A program made the translations under genes and the position numbers. From the NCBI GenBank assembly GCA_007922195.1, contig ML682232.1, positions 248,001-312,000 on the forward strand: 64,000 bases of DNA. Reading direction: 5' to 3'. The notes beneath the pieces were generated by a model, which made no database searches, had not been told where the DNA came from, and saw only the letters and a list, made by a program, of their open reading frames with translations. Shown here piece by piece: positions 24,601 to 39,600 of this stretch (positions are counted from its first letter, which is position 1; each line of letters opens with the position of its first letter). Source of the DNA: Podocnemis expansa. Lineage: Eukaryota > Chordata > Testudines > Podocnemididae.

Positions 24601-27600
24601 GGTCCCTGTTGGGGCCCACAGGATCTGGGGCTTGGGGGGGGCAGGGCCCAGGGCCAATCAGCCTATGTGGGCCTCCCCCTGTAGGGGACTGGCGCCCCCT
24701 CACACAGCGCAGAAGGAGGGGTCTCACCCCCCATGTGCCGCAGGGAGGGGGCCCTGCTGAGGGGCTGCAGAGAGGAACTGAGGGCCTCTGGCCCGGGCTG
24801 CTATTTCAGGTTGCTCCTGCCCCTGCCAATCCTCTGTGTGGGCCAGAAGGCCTAGTGGCCGCAGCTCCAGATGCTGGAGGGGGGCTGAGGTCACGGACCA
24901 CCCTCTGTAGGAGCATTCTTCTGGTCCTGCCCTGCCCCTGGTCAGTCTGTCTCAGGGCCCTGCAGAGCTTGGCTAAACACTGGCCCACTGCGCCCAGCCC
25001 CCTGGACCAGAATGCTGCTGCGGACCCTGGCAAACTGTGGGGCCTGGGGTAATAGCCCCACATCTGGGTCGGCCCTGGCCCCGCTGCCTCTGGCCTGGCC
25101 CCCCACCCCAGCCTTGAACCTGTTTTGGTGGCAGCAATGCCCCTGGTGAGACAGAAGCTTGAGGAAGCATCATTATATCAAACTTTCTGTCAGTGTAGAG
25201 TGACCAGGGTAGGATGTTGCATCTTGTGCAGCATCCTCAGAATTGTGACTGAAGCACTAGCTGGTTACACAGCTGCAAGCCTTCTGTGGAATTGCACAAG
25301 TGTCATTATGGGCAGACTATGCCTCCAAAATCTTAACAACAGGAGGAGAAGACTCAGTGTGACTCTACGATCTCAGGCTGATCCCAAAGGTAGCAGTCAC
25401 AAAAGCCATCTTGTAACTTGTAGTCGTTGAAAGTTAATAGTCACTTTTCAGAGGACAGCCATACTTGGGGGGCTCACATTTGCTGGTTCCAAGGATCAAT
25501 CCATAGAAATTTTAGTATGGAGTTCTTTGTGAAGGTAGGACAACCTTTCTGTCCCTTTCCCCTACCAGACCCACCTTTCTACCTTTTGCTGCAGCTCCCT
25601 AGCAGGCATTTTCTATTGGCATGCAACATGCCTTCTCCTTTCTTAGACAAGGTAGGCCTTTTCAATATTTGTCTGGATTACTCTACAACTGCATCTGGTT
25701 CTTTGAGGCTGAGATGCTCCAGAGTGCAGAGCAGTGTAGTAGGTTAAAAGTCCTGTCATCCTCTGAGAGGAAGTTTCCTTAGTGTGTCCTAGCTTCAACC
25801 ATCCTGAGTCTATGGAAGAGGAAAAATTGTCATGGGAACCGCTAGGGAGCTCAGAGAACAATCTCTAAGAGAAAGCTGTCTGATATCCTTTGGTCAATAG
25901 CTATGTTCATTCTTGACTATTCAAGATTTTGTAGGTGTAAATCAAGAGAAAAGAGACAAGAAAGACCATCAAATTAGGTGCGTAACTGAAACACATACTC
26001 TGCTGAAGGGTTTTGGTGGGGACATGTATAATGAGTTTTAAGGGACTAGGGCATTGGTTTTCAAACTTTTTTCCTCAGGACCCAGGTGAAAAAAATCATT
26101 AATGACCGTGAACCAACATTTACATCTTTGAGCAATGTATTCCAGTCTTTTGGTGGCAGCAGCAGGGTATGCCACGACCTAGTACCTTAGGATCTGCAAC
26201 CCAGTACTGGCTCCCAAACCTAAGTCTGAAAACCACTGGACTAGGGCCTAGTTGATCACTGCTGAGCTGAGGTCTGCCCATCAGGGATAGGAGTCGCTGG
26301 GCAGAAGTTGGAACAATCACAAGGCCAGGTCCCATGAACTAGTCAGGTCAGAGCCAGGCTGGAGTGGGAGACTGAAGATCAGAGGTGTTACAGGGCTTGA
26401 ACCGAGAAGCAAAAAATCAGGGTCAAGGTTAGACTGGAGTCAGAGACCAGTGATAAGGCCAAAGTCGATGTGGTTCTGCAGATAACTTCTAGGGCAACCC
26501 CTGTGATTAAGTAGGGGATATTTAGCCAATCAGAGGGCCACAGGGTTCTGTCACTCTGGGTCTCTTGGGCACTACTTTCTGTGGCACCTACTCTCCAATG
26601 TGCCCTCCGAATGCCCCTATGGGAACGTTAGTCAACCCAGACTCTGCAGAGGTGGGTTTTAATCTCTGAGTCCTAACATGAGTGCAGCCCATAAAGTTGT
26701 TTTTGCTGACCTGGGAGTAGATACAAGTAAGGTTCTTGGGCAATGTGCTGATTTGGGCATGCTTTCAGAAAACCTCTGCCCGCTGGGCCCTTGTGGAGTG
26801 TTCGGTGGAAATCAAGGGCATGGCTATCCTAGAAATGCTACAGCCTACAGGTATCAGAGTAAAGACACTTCCTGCAGTGATGGAAGTGGGTTTTCTGTCA
26901 CTGTAGTAAATCCACGTCTGCAAAATGCAATGACTTGGTCCAGGTCTCTCAGAGCACTGAATTTTTCATACTTCTCCACGCTGTAGCTACGTCAACCTAA
27001 CTTTGTGTAGGCCAGCCCTGAAATGCTCCCTGACCTGTGGAAGCCTCATGGAAGTGTCTGATGAAGTGGCCTTTTCTCCCATGAAAGCTCATGCACTAAA
27101 TAAATTTGTTAGTCTTTACGTGCCACAGGACTCCTTGTTTGTTTTACTGAACCAGATTAACATGGCTGCCCCTTTGGATCAAGGAAGAGTAGTAGTAAGA
27201 ACACCACCAACCCTCCCCATGAGCTAATTCCTCTACCCTCTTCCATGGGACATACAGGGCCCTGCTAGTGCTGTGAACTGTGATTTCTATCTTCTTGTTT
27301 CAATGGCTGAATGTATTCCAAAGATTCATTTTCTAAAACAAATACAGACAAAGCAACAGGGGACATTTCTGATCTGCTCAAACATTTGTAAAGGGGCTCT
27401 GACGCATGGAAATCTAGTCAATTAAAGAAAATTCAAAGGAACTTATCTGTAATGCAAATCAACCACCCAAAAATTTTTTAAAAACCCCAGCACGGCATTG
27501 CCCCTCCCACGCCCCCCTAAAAATACCCTGAGCAGTTCTTTTACCATGAAACAGGAGGAGAATCAGAAACTCCATAAAATCCACTAGAGTCTTCCGTAGT

Positions 27601-30600
27601 GCTATCAAGCGGTGCATGGAAGTTGATCACCTGCTGCAGTGACAGACAGCCGTGTAAATGACAGAAGGACATTACATCTTCCTCTTTGTCTCCTACCAAT
27701 TTTGGTGGTTTTACAATCATTTTTTCCTATTTATTTAAAAAAAAGGTTTATTTTTCCCTGTTGCTGTATGAAGGATCTGTACAAACAGGGGAAATTGGCT
27801 AAGTAACTGATCATACAGGGGAAACAGTGAAATTGATAATACACGACTTGCTGTCAAACGCACAAAGTAAAACTGAAAACGTAAAGAATTTTTTTTTCTG
27901 TGATCTTCAGTTACAGGAATTTTAGGTGTTGTTTTTAATAATATTAGCTAACCTGTTTTCAGACAGAAACGCAGTTGTCAAGTTGATGGTGTTCCTTTGA
28001 CAACATTTTCTTTTGTATGTTTTATATTGTTCTTTCATTCACAATATATTTACTTACATAAAACCAGCTTTGCTTAGGTCATTATTTCCCATTTGATTTC
28101 ATGATTAGCTGCTTTTATAATAAACTGCAAGCTCTTTGGGGATAGAGACTATCTTTTTCACTGTACGTTTGCACTGCACCTAGCACAATGTGGTTCAAGT
28201 CCATGACTGAAGCTCCTATACACTGTCACGATTCAAACAGTCATAACAACAAAAAAATGTGTTTTAAAACAGCTAGTATTTGGGGTCAGAGTTTTGAAAG
28301 AATTAAAGAGATAGAATTCTTCTGAAGCATTTTATCCTTTCTGGAAAATATTCTAGAAAAATGCTCTCCTCATTTCCATCTTTTTTAATATCTGTAATCT
28401 TTTGGCTGGTATCATATATGCTTTTCAAGGTGTAATAGAAATATAGTTTACTAGTTAAAAAAAGATTCATGGAACTACTTTAAAACCACATGGCTCTTTA
28501 TCATTACTTATATACTTAGTTTTGTCCTGCTATTACAGTTTAATCAAACTTGGAGTAATAAAAGAGTGCCATATCTATTCTTCTGGAGATCTCCTGGGAC
28601 TCAATCAATATCCTCTCAGGCTCAAATGGATTTCCCTTCATTTGTTTTCACTATCCAATAAAATAAGGTTTTGGAATTAAAGCCGATCATTTAGGTAATT
28701 AACCAGTGTGGACATAAACCCTAAGATGATTATCATTTTGAAACTGTTTCTTTTTAATAGCAAAAAGCATTACTACTAGGAGACAGTAATATAAATTTCA
28801 TAAGGCTCTAGCAGAAATGTGTACAGAAACGCTTTTAAAATACATGAAGCTCTAGTTCAAATTGCACTATGTAAAAGAAAACCTATGTACAAAAGAAATC
28901 TTAAAATATAGACCCCACTGCATTTTTAAACTGGTGCTTTCAATGTTTTATTATTGCTCTTGTACGTGCTGTGAAAGGAAGAATAAACTCTTAAATTGGC
29001 CAGGGACACTGGAAAGGTCTGTACACTCTCCTATTTTACTACTGTTAATAATGCCTTTGTCATCTCTGGATACTGAAATGCTTTTCTGTCCTAAACTAGG
29101 TGAGACAACCAGTTCGAGCCAATTTCTTTGGTGGAAATTATTTTAATATTCTCAGGAGGTTTTAGAAATCCAGAAGAGGATGGGAAAGGAAATCACTAAA
29201 GCTGGAGTTCAGGTTATGGAGACCCTAACTTGAATGGGTGGAGGATGTCTGCTTTGAAAGGGAGTGGGAATGGGGAAAGGGGAAAGAATGTGCTTCTTGA
29301 GAAGAGTGAGAATATATTAATTTATGTTTCCTTGCAAGTGTCATCATTAATATTTCTCTTGAGGGGTGTCTTTCTTTTGCTTCATGCACTGACTTACTAG
29401 AGGTGTAGCCAGAACTGATTATCTAGTAGGGTCTGAGATTCGCTGGGGTGGGCCCCTCCACTTCTTGCTCCTGGTCACATGACTGGAAGCAGGCAGTTTG
29501 GAAGCTGAGGATACTCCAGTTACTAGGTAGCAAGATAAGTGGAGCTGGAGCATTGGCAACAGCCATGCTTTCACTTGTTTTTTGGCTAGTTGAACTTCCG
29601 TCAGCTCAAAAACAAGTGAGAGCTGAGGGTCCAGGGGAGCTGGGGGGAGTACCTGCTCTCACTTGTGTTTTGGCTGGGGGAAGTTTGACCAATCAAAAAA
29701 AAAAAAGCAAAAACAAAGTGTGGATTCTGCTGGCACTCTGTTTATCTTGCTGCCTAGCAATCAGAGCGTCATCAGGAAGCTTTTTTTGACTGGTTGCTTC
29801 CTGAATGTCCAGCTTCTGGTCACCTGGCTGGAAGCAGTATATTCAGGCAAGCAACCAGCCTAACGCTGCCTGAGATGATCTGGCTGCTATGTCGCAAGTA
29901 AAGCAGAACAGCTGCAAAAGTAAGCACCTGATTGGTTGGGTCTGTTTTCAAAGTGGGTGTGCCTTGGCCCACCCAGGCCCACCCATAGCTATGACACTGT
30001 GACTCACAAATCTTAAAAGCTGAGAAAAAGAAAGAGCATGTTTAACCGTAGCAATACTGGCTGGGGAGTTGTATCACCTAGGCAGTAGCATCTAGAGGTA
30101 TTATGCCTGCATAGGTGAGAAGCTGTCCTTATCAATCCTAGAAGAATGGTACCATAAAACAAGTTCAGTATGTATGTCTTCCAGCTGCTAGTAAATGAAT
30201 GGAAAAGCGGGGCTTTGGTCATGCTCCCACATATACAGTCACACCTGGTGTTCTGTGTACATGCTATTGGTAGCTGCCCTCAACTGCTTGAACTTCACAA
30301 GCTGTTTTCATTTAAAAATAGGATGATTTTTTTAAGCTTAATTTTTTGAAATGCTAATGGACTAGTTTAACCAGATGGCTTCAATGAATATCTCTTATTG
30401 AACCAACTTTTGCTTGTGGTAGTGATCAAGTTTTCAAGTTTCAGAGAGCTCTTCCTTCAATCTAAAGAAGGTAACTGGAGTGTGTAAACAGAAGGGTGAG
30501 ACAGATTGTTAGGTTTGAGGGGTTCACACCTGCTGTAGAAGAGTGCTTACAATGAAGTGAGCAGTTAAGGACAGACAGCAGTAGGGTGTGTTAGAAATTG

Positions 30601-33600
30601 TCATGATGAACCAATGTAACATTGCATTTTTTATATCTGCTGTTTTGGCCTCCAGTGGAGTTGCCTGAACATACCAGTGGCTGTACTTTGGTTACTCTAC
30701 AAAGGCTATGAGCTGCCTGCAGGTATCAGTTCCTGCACAGTTTCTCCTAAGCGAGCATATTTTTTCTTAAGATAAAGCATTAGAGAGAGAACAATAGAAT
30801 TTCCTACATGCTAAAAGGATTACCAGCAGGTATTGCCTACTCCAGTAAAGAGATCTGGTAGGTTTTAGTCCTTCAAAACCCATAAATGGGTTTTCCCCAT
30901 AGTTAAAAGTTCGTATTCACCTGAGATCCCGAACAAGAACAGAAACTGGGCAGACGAGCCTGTTTCCTTATATTGCTCAGGCCTTTGAAATTGGCCCGTT
31001 ATAACAAGGAAATTACCAGGCATTGGCACTCCCCTTAGAACTTAGCTTTAAAAGAGCTGACTTTTGCATAACTGGGATTGGGGGACTTTCCATAAATTTC
31101 TCCCTAGGGATTCCCCAGGAAATCCAGTTGTCATTTATTTTCCCAGCCACCCATACTTTTCCAGAATAGTTTCAATATAGTCTTTCGAACAACTATATGT
31201 TGCATCTGCCACTCTTTCCTCAATAATACGTCAGCTGAACACAATAACACATCAGCTTAACACAATATGGTCTTTCAAGAATATTGCAGGAAATTGCCAT
31301 GTCTGTTTTAAACAGTGTTTGGGGTGGCTTAGGAAAAAAAATCAAATCACTTCTGCCATTATACAAGGGTATGAACTAAATGCCTCTTAGTAATTCCCTT
31401 CTAGTCAAAATGATTCTATGATTTTAACAATCAGAGTGCACTGAAAGCAAAAGTGTAAATATACTTTATAGCAAAAAAAGCATTTTTTTGTCTCTCATTA
31501 TATACTCTAGGTTCTTCTAACTGGTTGGAAAATTAATTAGTTTAATTCCTTTGTATTTCTTATTATTTTCTTAAAGAGCCAAATTTCCAAAAGAGCAGCC
31601 TCTAAATTTGCACATGCAAAATTTGAACCCGCATTTTGCAACTTGAATTGAATTGTGGTGGTAGTTCTGATTTCTTTTGCAGTCAGGTAGGGAGAGGCTA
31701 AGGTGCTCAGAAATGTGCATGTAGTTCAGTGAAAACTTTGCTGGCAAAAGTTATATCTGCACAAAGTACTCTGGGCTTCTGTCCTTTGAAAATATATCCC
31801 ACTTTACTCACTGCTATCTGTGTTAATCAATAGGAGCCAATGAAATGAAGTTGCTAGGATTGCATGGATGAACTGAATTCTCTTTTAAAAATCTTTCCTC
31901 AGTTCAGAATATTTGCATCACCCAAAATTTTAAAATGTCATGTACTGGAAAGCCTGACTACGACAGTGCTATACTCTGGGTAACAGGAAACCCAAAGGAT
32001 TTCCTGTAACTTTGAAAAATTATTTGCTGTGAAAAACACTTCAGGTTTGAAAAACAATAGCTAATCTTCCTTCCACTCCACTGCTAACCATTCAGCTTAC
32101 TGAGAAAGAAAAACTATAGTGAGATATGAACTGCTGTTTGGAGCAAAAAACTAATTTTGATAAAAGTACAATTTTGGCCAGAAAAGTGATTATGTAAAAA
32201 TATCCGTCTCAGTAGCACAATCTGGTGCCTGTGTGTTGGGCCAACTATTTGTCCTCTTTATTGACAAAAGTAAGGGATGTTTTCATTATGTGTAACTTCT
32301 GTTTGCAAGCAGGGTTAATAAATCTGAAAGATGGGAGGGATTCTTATTTGACTTGTAGGTCATCAACGGGATCTTCAGCCAAATTCCAGATTCAGAATCT
32401 GAGTTATTGGTCTGTTTGCAGGAGCCAGAAAACCTTCTGATCCCAGGTTGAATTTGTGGTATTGGCAGATAGGAAAACTTCTTTCCACCCCCTTGCAATA
32501 TTTTTACTTATAAAATGCTCTGGAAGTTCAGGACCAAAATGTGCCAAATTTAAATCATGAATGGGGATTATTGTGTTATTTATATTACGGTTATGACCAA
32601 AGACCCTAATGCATAGAACTCCATGCCATTTTAGAGCCACTTCACAGTGTATTACCATACCTGAGGCCAACAGTACATAGACCATTTCTATGGCAACATG
32701 CTTCAGAATGAATGATGTGTCCAAATTTCAATTATAAATGCATTTTAATCTTTCATTTATAACCCTTTTTCCCTCATCCATGACTAACTCATGATACTTC
32801 AAATCCCTTCCAACTAAATATTCACATGATGCCTTCTAGAAATTGTCAGTTGATAACAACTAACTAGGTGGCTATTAGAAACCACTATTTTATTTATATC
32901 TTATAATATGCAAAAAATTACTCTGAACTCGCTCCTCTTATGTATAGAGATCTTAACCTCTCTTTCAGACTTTGGATTTTGATAACAACTTAAAATCATC
33001 TTTGTTTTTAAAAAATATAAATTTGTAAATGCTTAGTCCATAATGTAGGTTAAGCACATCTTTGTTTAATAAACAGAAAGAAATGACCAAAGTTTAAGCT
33101 GGCTATTATAAAATAACACCACTTTATAAGGACTTCAAATGCATCTTCACTTCTGCCATGTTCCAAAGGGGCAGCTGTGTTAGTCTAGTTCAGCAAAAGA
33201 AGCAAGGAGTCCTGTGGCGCTTAAAGACTAACAGATATATTTATCGCATTAGCTTTCATGGGAGAAGATCCCGCTTTGTCAGATGCTTTGAAGATGTAGA
33301 GGATTTTCTCTCACAAAGCTCATGCAATAAATACACCTGTTAGTCTTCAAGTGCCACAGGACTGTTCACTGTTATGGATCTGCAATATAGGAAGATGCCA
33401 TTTTAATACGAGCTGAAATTCGTATAGTACATGGAAGAAGCAAACTATTAAGTCAGATAAGTTGTAATGGATTTATTGACTTGATTGTGACCTGACCAGC
33501 AGTTCAGTTAATGACTGATTTGTAGGTTTTTCAAGTGGAAATAAATTAACATCTGATATTTTGGTGCAAACTGAAAGAAGAGTTTATTTACAATAGTAAC

Positions 33601-36600
33601 CAGAAAAAAAAAAAGGCAGTGAATACAATAATGAAGTGCTTGCTGTTTGAAAACAAGATTGAAAAAAAGATAACGATGAGCACAAGATAAACAGATATTT
33701 AATCATTTTTCTATAAACCGCTGTTACCTTCCCACAGCCTGGGGCAGTGTCTTGAATACAGCTAAACTGATTTTCAACCACTGTGTTGGAACACATTATT
33801 GTGTCACCAGACAGCAGTCAGTGTGTCCCAGAGAGCAGAGGAAATGGCTGAATTCAGCCTAGGAGGGTCGTGTAGGGCCGCAACACACCACCAAGTGTGT
33901 GGCAACCTGCAAAAGGTTGAGAACCACTGAGCTAGTGTACTGAATCTCCACTGACTGCAGTCTTTGTGCTCACGTGAACACCCATTTGTTTCAGTGGGAA
34001 TCACACATGCATAAGGTCTGCAGAACCCCTTGTGGCTTCAACTGTAAACTAACCCTTTGGTGATGGATACCTTCTCTAAGTGCCTCACTCTGCTGCCTTC
34101 AATGTCAAGTTTAAGGGTATGCCTGCACTGCATTGGGAGGAAGTGTGGGTGATTGCAGCACTGTAAACATATCCAAGATGGCTTTAATCACCAGCTCTGG
34201 TACCAACAGTTGTGAAGTCACAGCAGCATAGACTTCAGTGCAGGCTAGCTGTGTGAGTAATTACCCAGGGCTCTGGTTGCACTGGAGTGTGTCCATCTGC
34301 AGCTTTACTGATCAGGTACACCAGCCAGCTAGGTTAAACCGATGTGTATTGCAATCACTCCTCACTCATCCTGCCCCCATTGCAATGTGGAGGAACCATG
34401 AAATGTCCACAACATCACATCCAACAATGATGCATATTGAAATGGTCGCTGCGCTCAGTAGGAGGCCAAGGGGCATAAGACAGAGAGTGAACATGAGACA
34501 GAAACACAAAGAAGCTATTGGTAGAGGTACGCTGCAGAACTGCCACCCATGTGTCCTGCTATTGAAAATGGGCACTTGTGCTCTGCTTTAGCAAATAAAC
34601 AGACATTGCCCTACTTACCTTTTGGACTCAGATGTTATGAATTCCTAAGCTGGTTTTCTGGGAAATTGCCTTTAACAAGTAAATACTCTGACGAGTGAAC
34701 ATAAAACAGAAGACACATTGCACTCATGAAAACAAGTGAGGGAAGTCCCTCTCTGTGGGACACTTCACTGCTCTAGTTCAAATGTGCTACATTGGGGTAA
34801 ACCGGAGCAAGTCCTCCAATCTCATTTCCTTCTATGATCAGATGACTGGTTTTCTGGATGCAGGAAGAACCGTTGATGTGATCCACCTTGATTTTAGCAA
34901 GGCTTTTGATACAGTTTCCCACAGCATTCTCATTGACAAATTAAGGAAGTATGGGTTGGATAGGTGGACTATAAGGTGGATAGAAAACTGGCTAGATCAA
35001 CGGTTTCAGTGTGTAGGAATCAATGGTTCCATGTCTAGCTGGCAGCCAGTCACGAGTGGTGTGCCCCAGGGGTCGGTCCTGGGGCCGGTTCTGTTCAACA
35101 TTTTCATTAATGATCTGGATGATGGAATAGACTGCACTCTCAGTAAGTTTGCGGATGACACCAAGCTGGGGGGACCAGTAGACACGTTGGAGGGCAAGGA
35201 CAGGATTCAGGGAGACCTAGATAAATTGGAACGGTGGGCCAATAGAAATCTTATGAGGTTCAATAAGGACAAGTGTAAAATCCTGCACGTGGGACGAAAA
35301 AACCCCATGCACCGCTACAGGCTGGGAAACATTCAGCTAAGTAGCAGCAGTGTAGAAAAGAACCTGGGGGTCATGGTGGGTGGGAAGCTGGATATGAGTC
35401 AGCAGTGTGCTCTTGCTGCCAAAAAGGCCAATGGCATACTGGGCTGCATCAAAAGAAGTATTACTAGCAGATCAAGGGATGTGATCATTCCCCTCTATTC
35501 TGCACTGGTGAGGCCACATCTAGAATACTGTGTTCAGTTTTGGGCTCCCCACTAGAAAAAGGACAGGGACATGCTAGAGAGAGTTCAGCGGAGGGCAACC
35601 AAAATGATTATAAAGGGCTGGAGCACAAGCCCTATGAGGAAAGACTGAAAGCATTAGGCTTATTTAGTCTGCAGAAGAGAAGATTGAGGGGGGATTTGAT
35701 AGCAACCTTCAACTACTTGAAGGGATGCTCCAAGGAAGATGGAGCTCGACTGTTCTCGGTAGTGACAGAGGACAGAACGAGGAGCAATGGTCTCAAGTTG
35801 TGGTTAGGGAGGTCGAGACTGGATATTAGAAAAAACTTTTTTACTAGGAGAGTGGTGAAGCATTGGAATGAGCTGCTGAGGGAGGTGGTGAAATCTCCAT
35901 CTTTGGAGGTGTTTAAGGCCCAGCTGGACAAAACCATGACTGGGATGGTTTAGTGGGAGTGGTCCTGCCTCTGGCAGGGGGTTGGACTAGATGACCCATG
36001 AGGTCCCCTCCAACCCTATGATTCTATGATTCTATGCTGGAGCACCTTGGTGCCTCCATACCTGTGTTTGTGTGTGCTGCATTCTTGCACAGGCCTGGCC
36101 TTAGAAAAGGGTAAGAAAACAGAAGGGACAACATACATAGAGAAAGAAGGTTTAAACCGGAGAGCCAGACTAGCCCCACGCAGCCCCCCTAATGAGAGAT
36201 CTCCTGCTATCATTTGCTCCATTGCTTCTCTGCTCTATTGCGTTGCTGGCCATGTACGACAGTTCTCCCGACTAGCCTCGTGGAACTCTGGGAGGAAATG
36301 TATCACCGGCACAGGCTGTTACTTTCCCAGAGGCCCCTAGAGCGAGGGCTGCAGATAGCTGCAGGAACTCTGTCAATGTGACTGCAGTCAAATCTCACTG
36401 CCAGAAAGTTGACTGAGGCTGCAGGATGGGGGGGTGGGGTGGTAGGCACATGAATATGTGCAGAATACCCAGATGCAGCACAGAAACTCATGGAAGACCC
36501 ATGAGATTAGGGTGCAGAACCCACAGACTTTTCAGGGATGCAAACCCCACCATAATGGGATCAACGGGGCCAACTCACAGCTAGGGAAACCTCATTACAC

Positions 36601-39600
36601 TGGCTTCTCCTTTAGCCCCCACCCACAGAACTGGAATGATCAGGCCCATGCTGTGGTTTCCATATCCTGAGTGTGCAAAAATCACATTACACTGCACCTG
36701 CTGTGAAGAAAACAGGTGTCTCTATTTTTATGTATGTACTGAAAATGTTGCAGACATACCCTAACTGGGAAGGGGGGTTAAAGATAGATAATCACCTTTA
36801 AAAATAAGTTTATTCAGCACCTCAACCTATACTGGGAGACCTCAGAGGTTGCTGATATACATGTAAAGCCACCACCACTACTGTAAAAACAGGGAAAGGA
36901 GCAGTGCAGACATTAGCAAGCAAGCTGCAAGCAGAAATCTTCAGCACAATGCATGCTCCTCATAGAACACACCGCTTAGGCTTCAAATATAGCTTTGCCA
37001 CATGAACACTGCTGCACTAGTCCATGTTTGGGGTTTTTTAGAAATCATACCTCGGGCTTGTAGTTCCTGCACTGATTAAATATAATCTTTTCATTGCCCG
37101 TGTATGCCTGAACCACTTTAGTCCTAGTCTGGTGCATAACCAGAGCGGCCATTGTGTCCTAGGGCAGTGGCTCCCAACCTGTGGGCCGTGGGCCCCCAGG
37201 GATCCACAAGGGTGTTGCAGAGGGTCTGCAGTGGTGCTCCCCACTGGGGCTAGAAGCTGGCTGCATCACTGCTGCTCTCTGGTGGGGCTCAAACCTGGCT
37301 GTGGTGCTGGTGCTCTCTGCCAGAGCTGGAACCTGGCTGCAGCACTGATGCTCCCCGCTGGAGCTGGATCCCTGTGGGGGTGCCACCACTCTGTGGCAGG
37401 AGCTGGATCCTGGGGGGGTGGGTGCTTTTCTCCACCCAGGGGCTGCAACATTTTTTTTGTTTTTAAAAGGGATCTGCAACCTTGAAAAGGTTGGGAGCTC
37501 CTGTCCTAGGGAATAATTTGGCAACTGATGATGAAAGCAGTCCTCTCCCCATATCGCAGAGCACTCCAAAACTGGAGTAGCCCACATAGCAACACCTACA
37601 GTCCTTTTTGTATGAGGGCAATGGCTGTTGACCAATATGCCAAGAATCTCACACATCCCATTGCCTCTCTATTGATTTGTGGTATGCAGTGAATCCATAT
37701 GAAGACAGGTTCTGGCAAAGGGTTTGTGAGTAGCTAGATCTGTGAGGCATCCTCAGGACGTGTACTTGAGGGGTCCACATCAATTCTACTGCAAGCAGAG
37801 CCCTCCACAATCCTGGTGGAAGGGCACGTTTTGCCCCATAATATTTTGAATTTACTGTATCCTGAAATGTATTCTTATAAGGCTTTCACAGTTAATTTTT
37901 CAGAGTTTGGAAAATAACATTCCAAGTTTGAGTGAACCTTTCAAACATGCAACATAAGAACACATAGGGTACGTCTACACTTTCAAGTTAGTTCAAATTA
38001 AGGAGGCTTAATCTGAACTAACTTAGTACCTGTCTACACTAGGCTTTTATTAGTTCACACTAAGGAATTCCTTAATTCAGGCAGATGAAAGCTTAGCTTG
38101 AATCAGTAAGACCTGCTGGTTAGTTCAAACTAAGCCCTTAGTTCAAACTAAGGATGGTGTAGTTTAGGATTAACCCTTAGTTCAAATTTAAGGGCAGTTA
38201 ATTCAAATTAACAAAGTGGACTAATTTGATTTAACATTAAGTCAAATTAGTCCATTTTGTTAATTCGAACTAATAAGTTTGAGTTTGGTTCAAACTAAAC
38301 TCGAACTTATTTGTTTGAATTAACAAATTCAAACTAACTTTTCCTACTGTAGACATAGCCACAGTGGTCTAGGACAGTGTTTCCCAACTAATGTGCCACA
38401 GCACACAGGGGTGCCGTCAGGTCTGAGCAGGTGTGCCACAAAACTTTTTGAAATACTACTCAAGAGCTCAGGATTGGTTCATTGGCTCATAAATACTAAT
38501 AAGTTTATATGGAAACTATATGGTGGCGTGCCCCAAATTAATGAAAGGTAGCAAGGTGTGCCACGGCAGAAAAAATGTTGGGAACCACTGGTCTAGGATC
38601 AGTGATGTCCATCCCCCAGAAGAACTGGAGCCAAAATTGGATTGCTCAGCCTTTGTGGGAAGTGGAGGCATATCTTCTCTGGGTTAGGGGGGTTGAAATC
38701 ATGAGTGTAGTAGTAATATATGCAGCCTTCCATTTCTGGAAGAAATAAGTGACTGGCCCCAATTATTATTTTTTAATTATTATGATTTTATTATTTCATT
38801 AAACACTAATTTGGTAGTGACAGAAAATCATTGCAATATGTGGCCTATGGAAAATCAATAGGCAGTCTCAGCCCATTTCTAGGTGGATATGTTACCCACA
38901 TTCTACAAACCACCGTCACAGCAGATATTAGCTATGCTCCAGAGAGGCTCTGCATTGAATAGGCCAACTGAACTGTTGTTTGACTCTCACTAAGACACAT
39001 CACTGGGACAATGTGGGGAAACTCTCACTTTTGTTGCCCATGCCATATGTGGTTTTTGAGGATTTCTGTCTCCAGGGCTGTTAGTCGTGATCCTTTCACC
39101 AGTGCAAAATTAAATCAATGGTTTAATTTTTTTTAATAAAAAGAAGTAAATCGTGATCAGAGAGAGTCTATTAGCAGTGGAATGCCCTTCAGTCACAAGA
39201 CAAGTAAGTGCAGAAGAGGAAGTGCCTTGTTACAGTAACCCTGAACTGTAGCTTACTTCAGAAAATCCTGTGCAGTCAAAATATCAGCTTATTGTTTTTG
39301 CAATTTTCTGATTGCTCAGCTATCATGTTTTTGTCTAATTTGTAGTTCTTTCTTGCATTATCCAAGGCCAAAACAACTTTAAGCAAAAATAAATGGGAAA
39401 GTAAGTTATGAAATTCAGACACATTGACAACCTCGGGATTATGTAGCTTGGTTTCCCTGTTATACTATAAAACAGACTGTAGGGTTGCATTTCCTTCCAT
39501 GCTTGCATGACGGAACATTAACTAATACCATTTTTTTCTGCTCATCTGCACTATAATACATTTTCTTCAGTTACATAATTTGACTAATGGGAGGAGGCGG

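Noticed and set aside
24402..25052. 216-codon frame
   Set aside because: It lies wholly within a hAT-type element bounded by an 8-bp duplication, has low complexity and no recognisable domain.
34755..34790. First codons of the CR1 frame as a real start
   Set aside because: CR1 similarity begins only near 34790; the upstream ATG is accidental in a 5'-truncated element.
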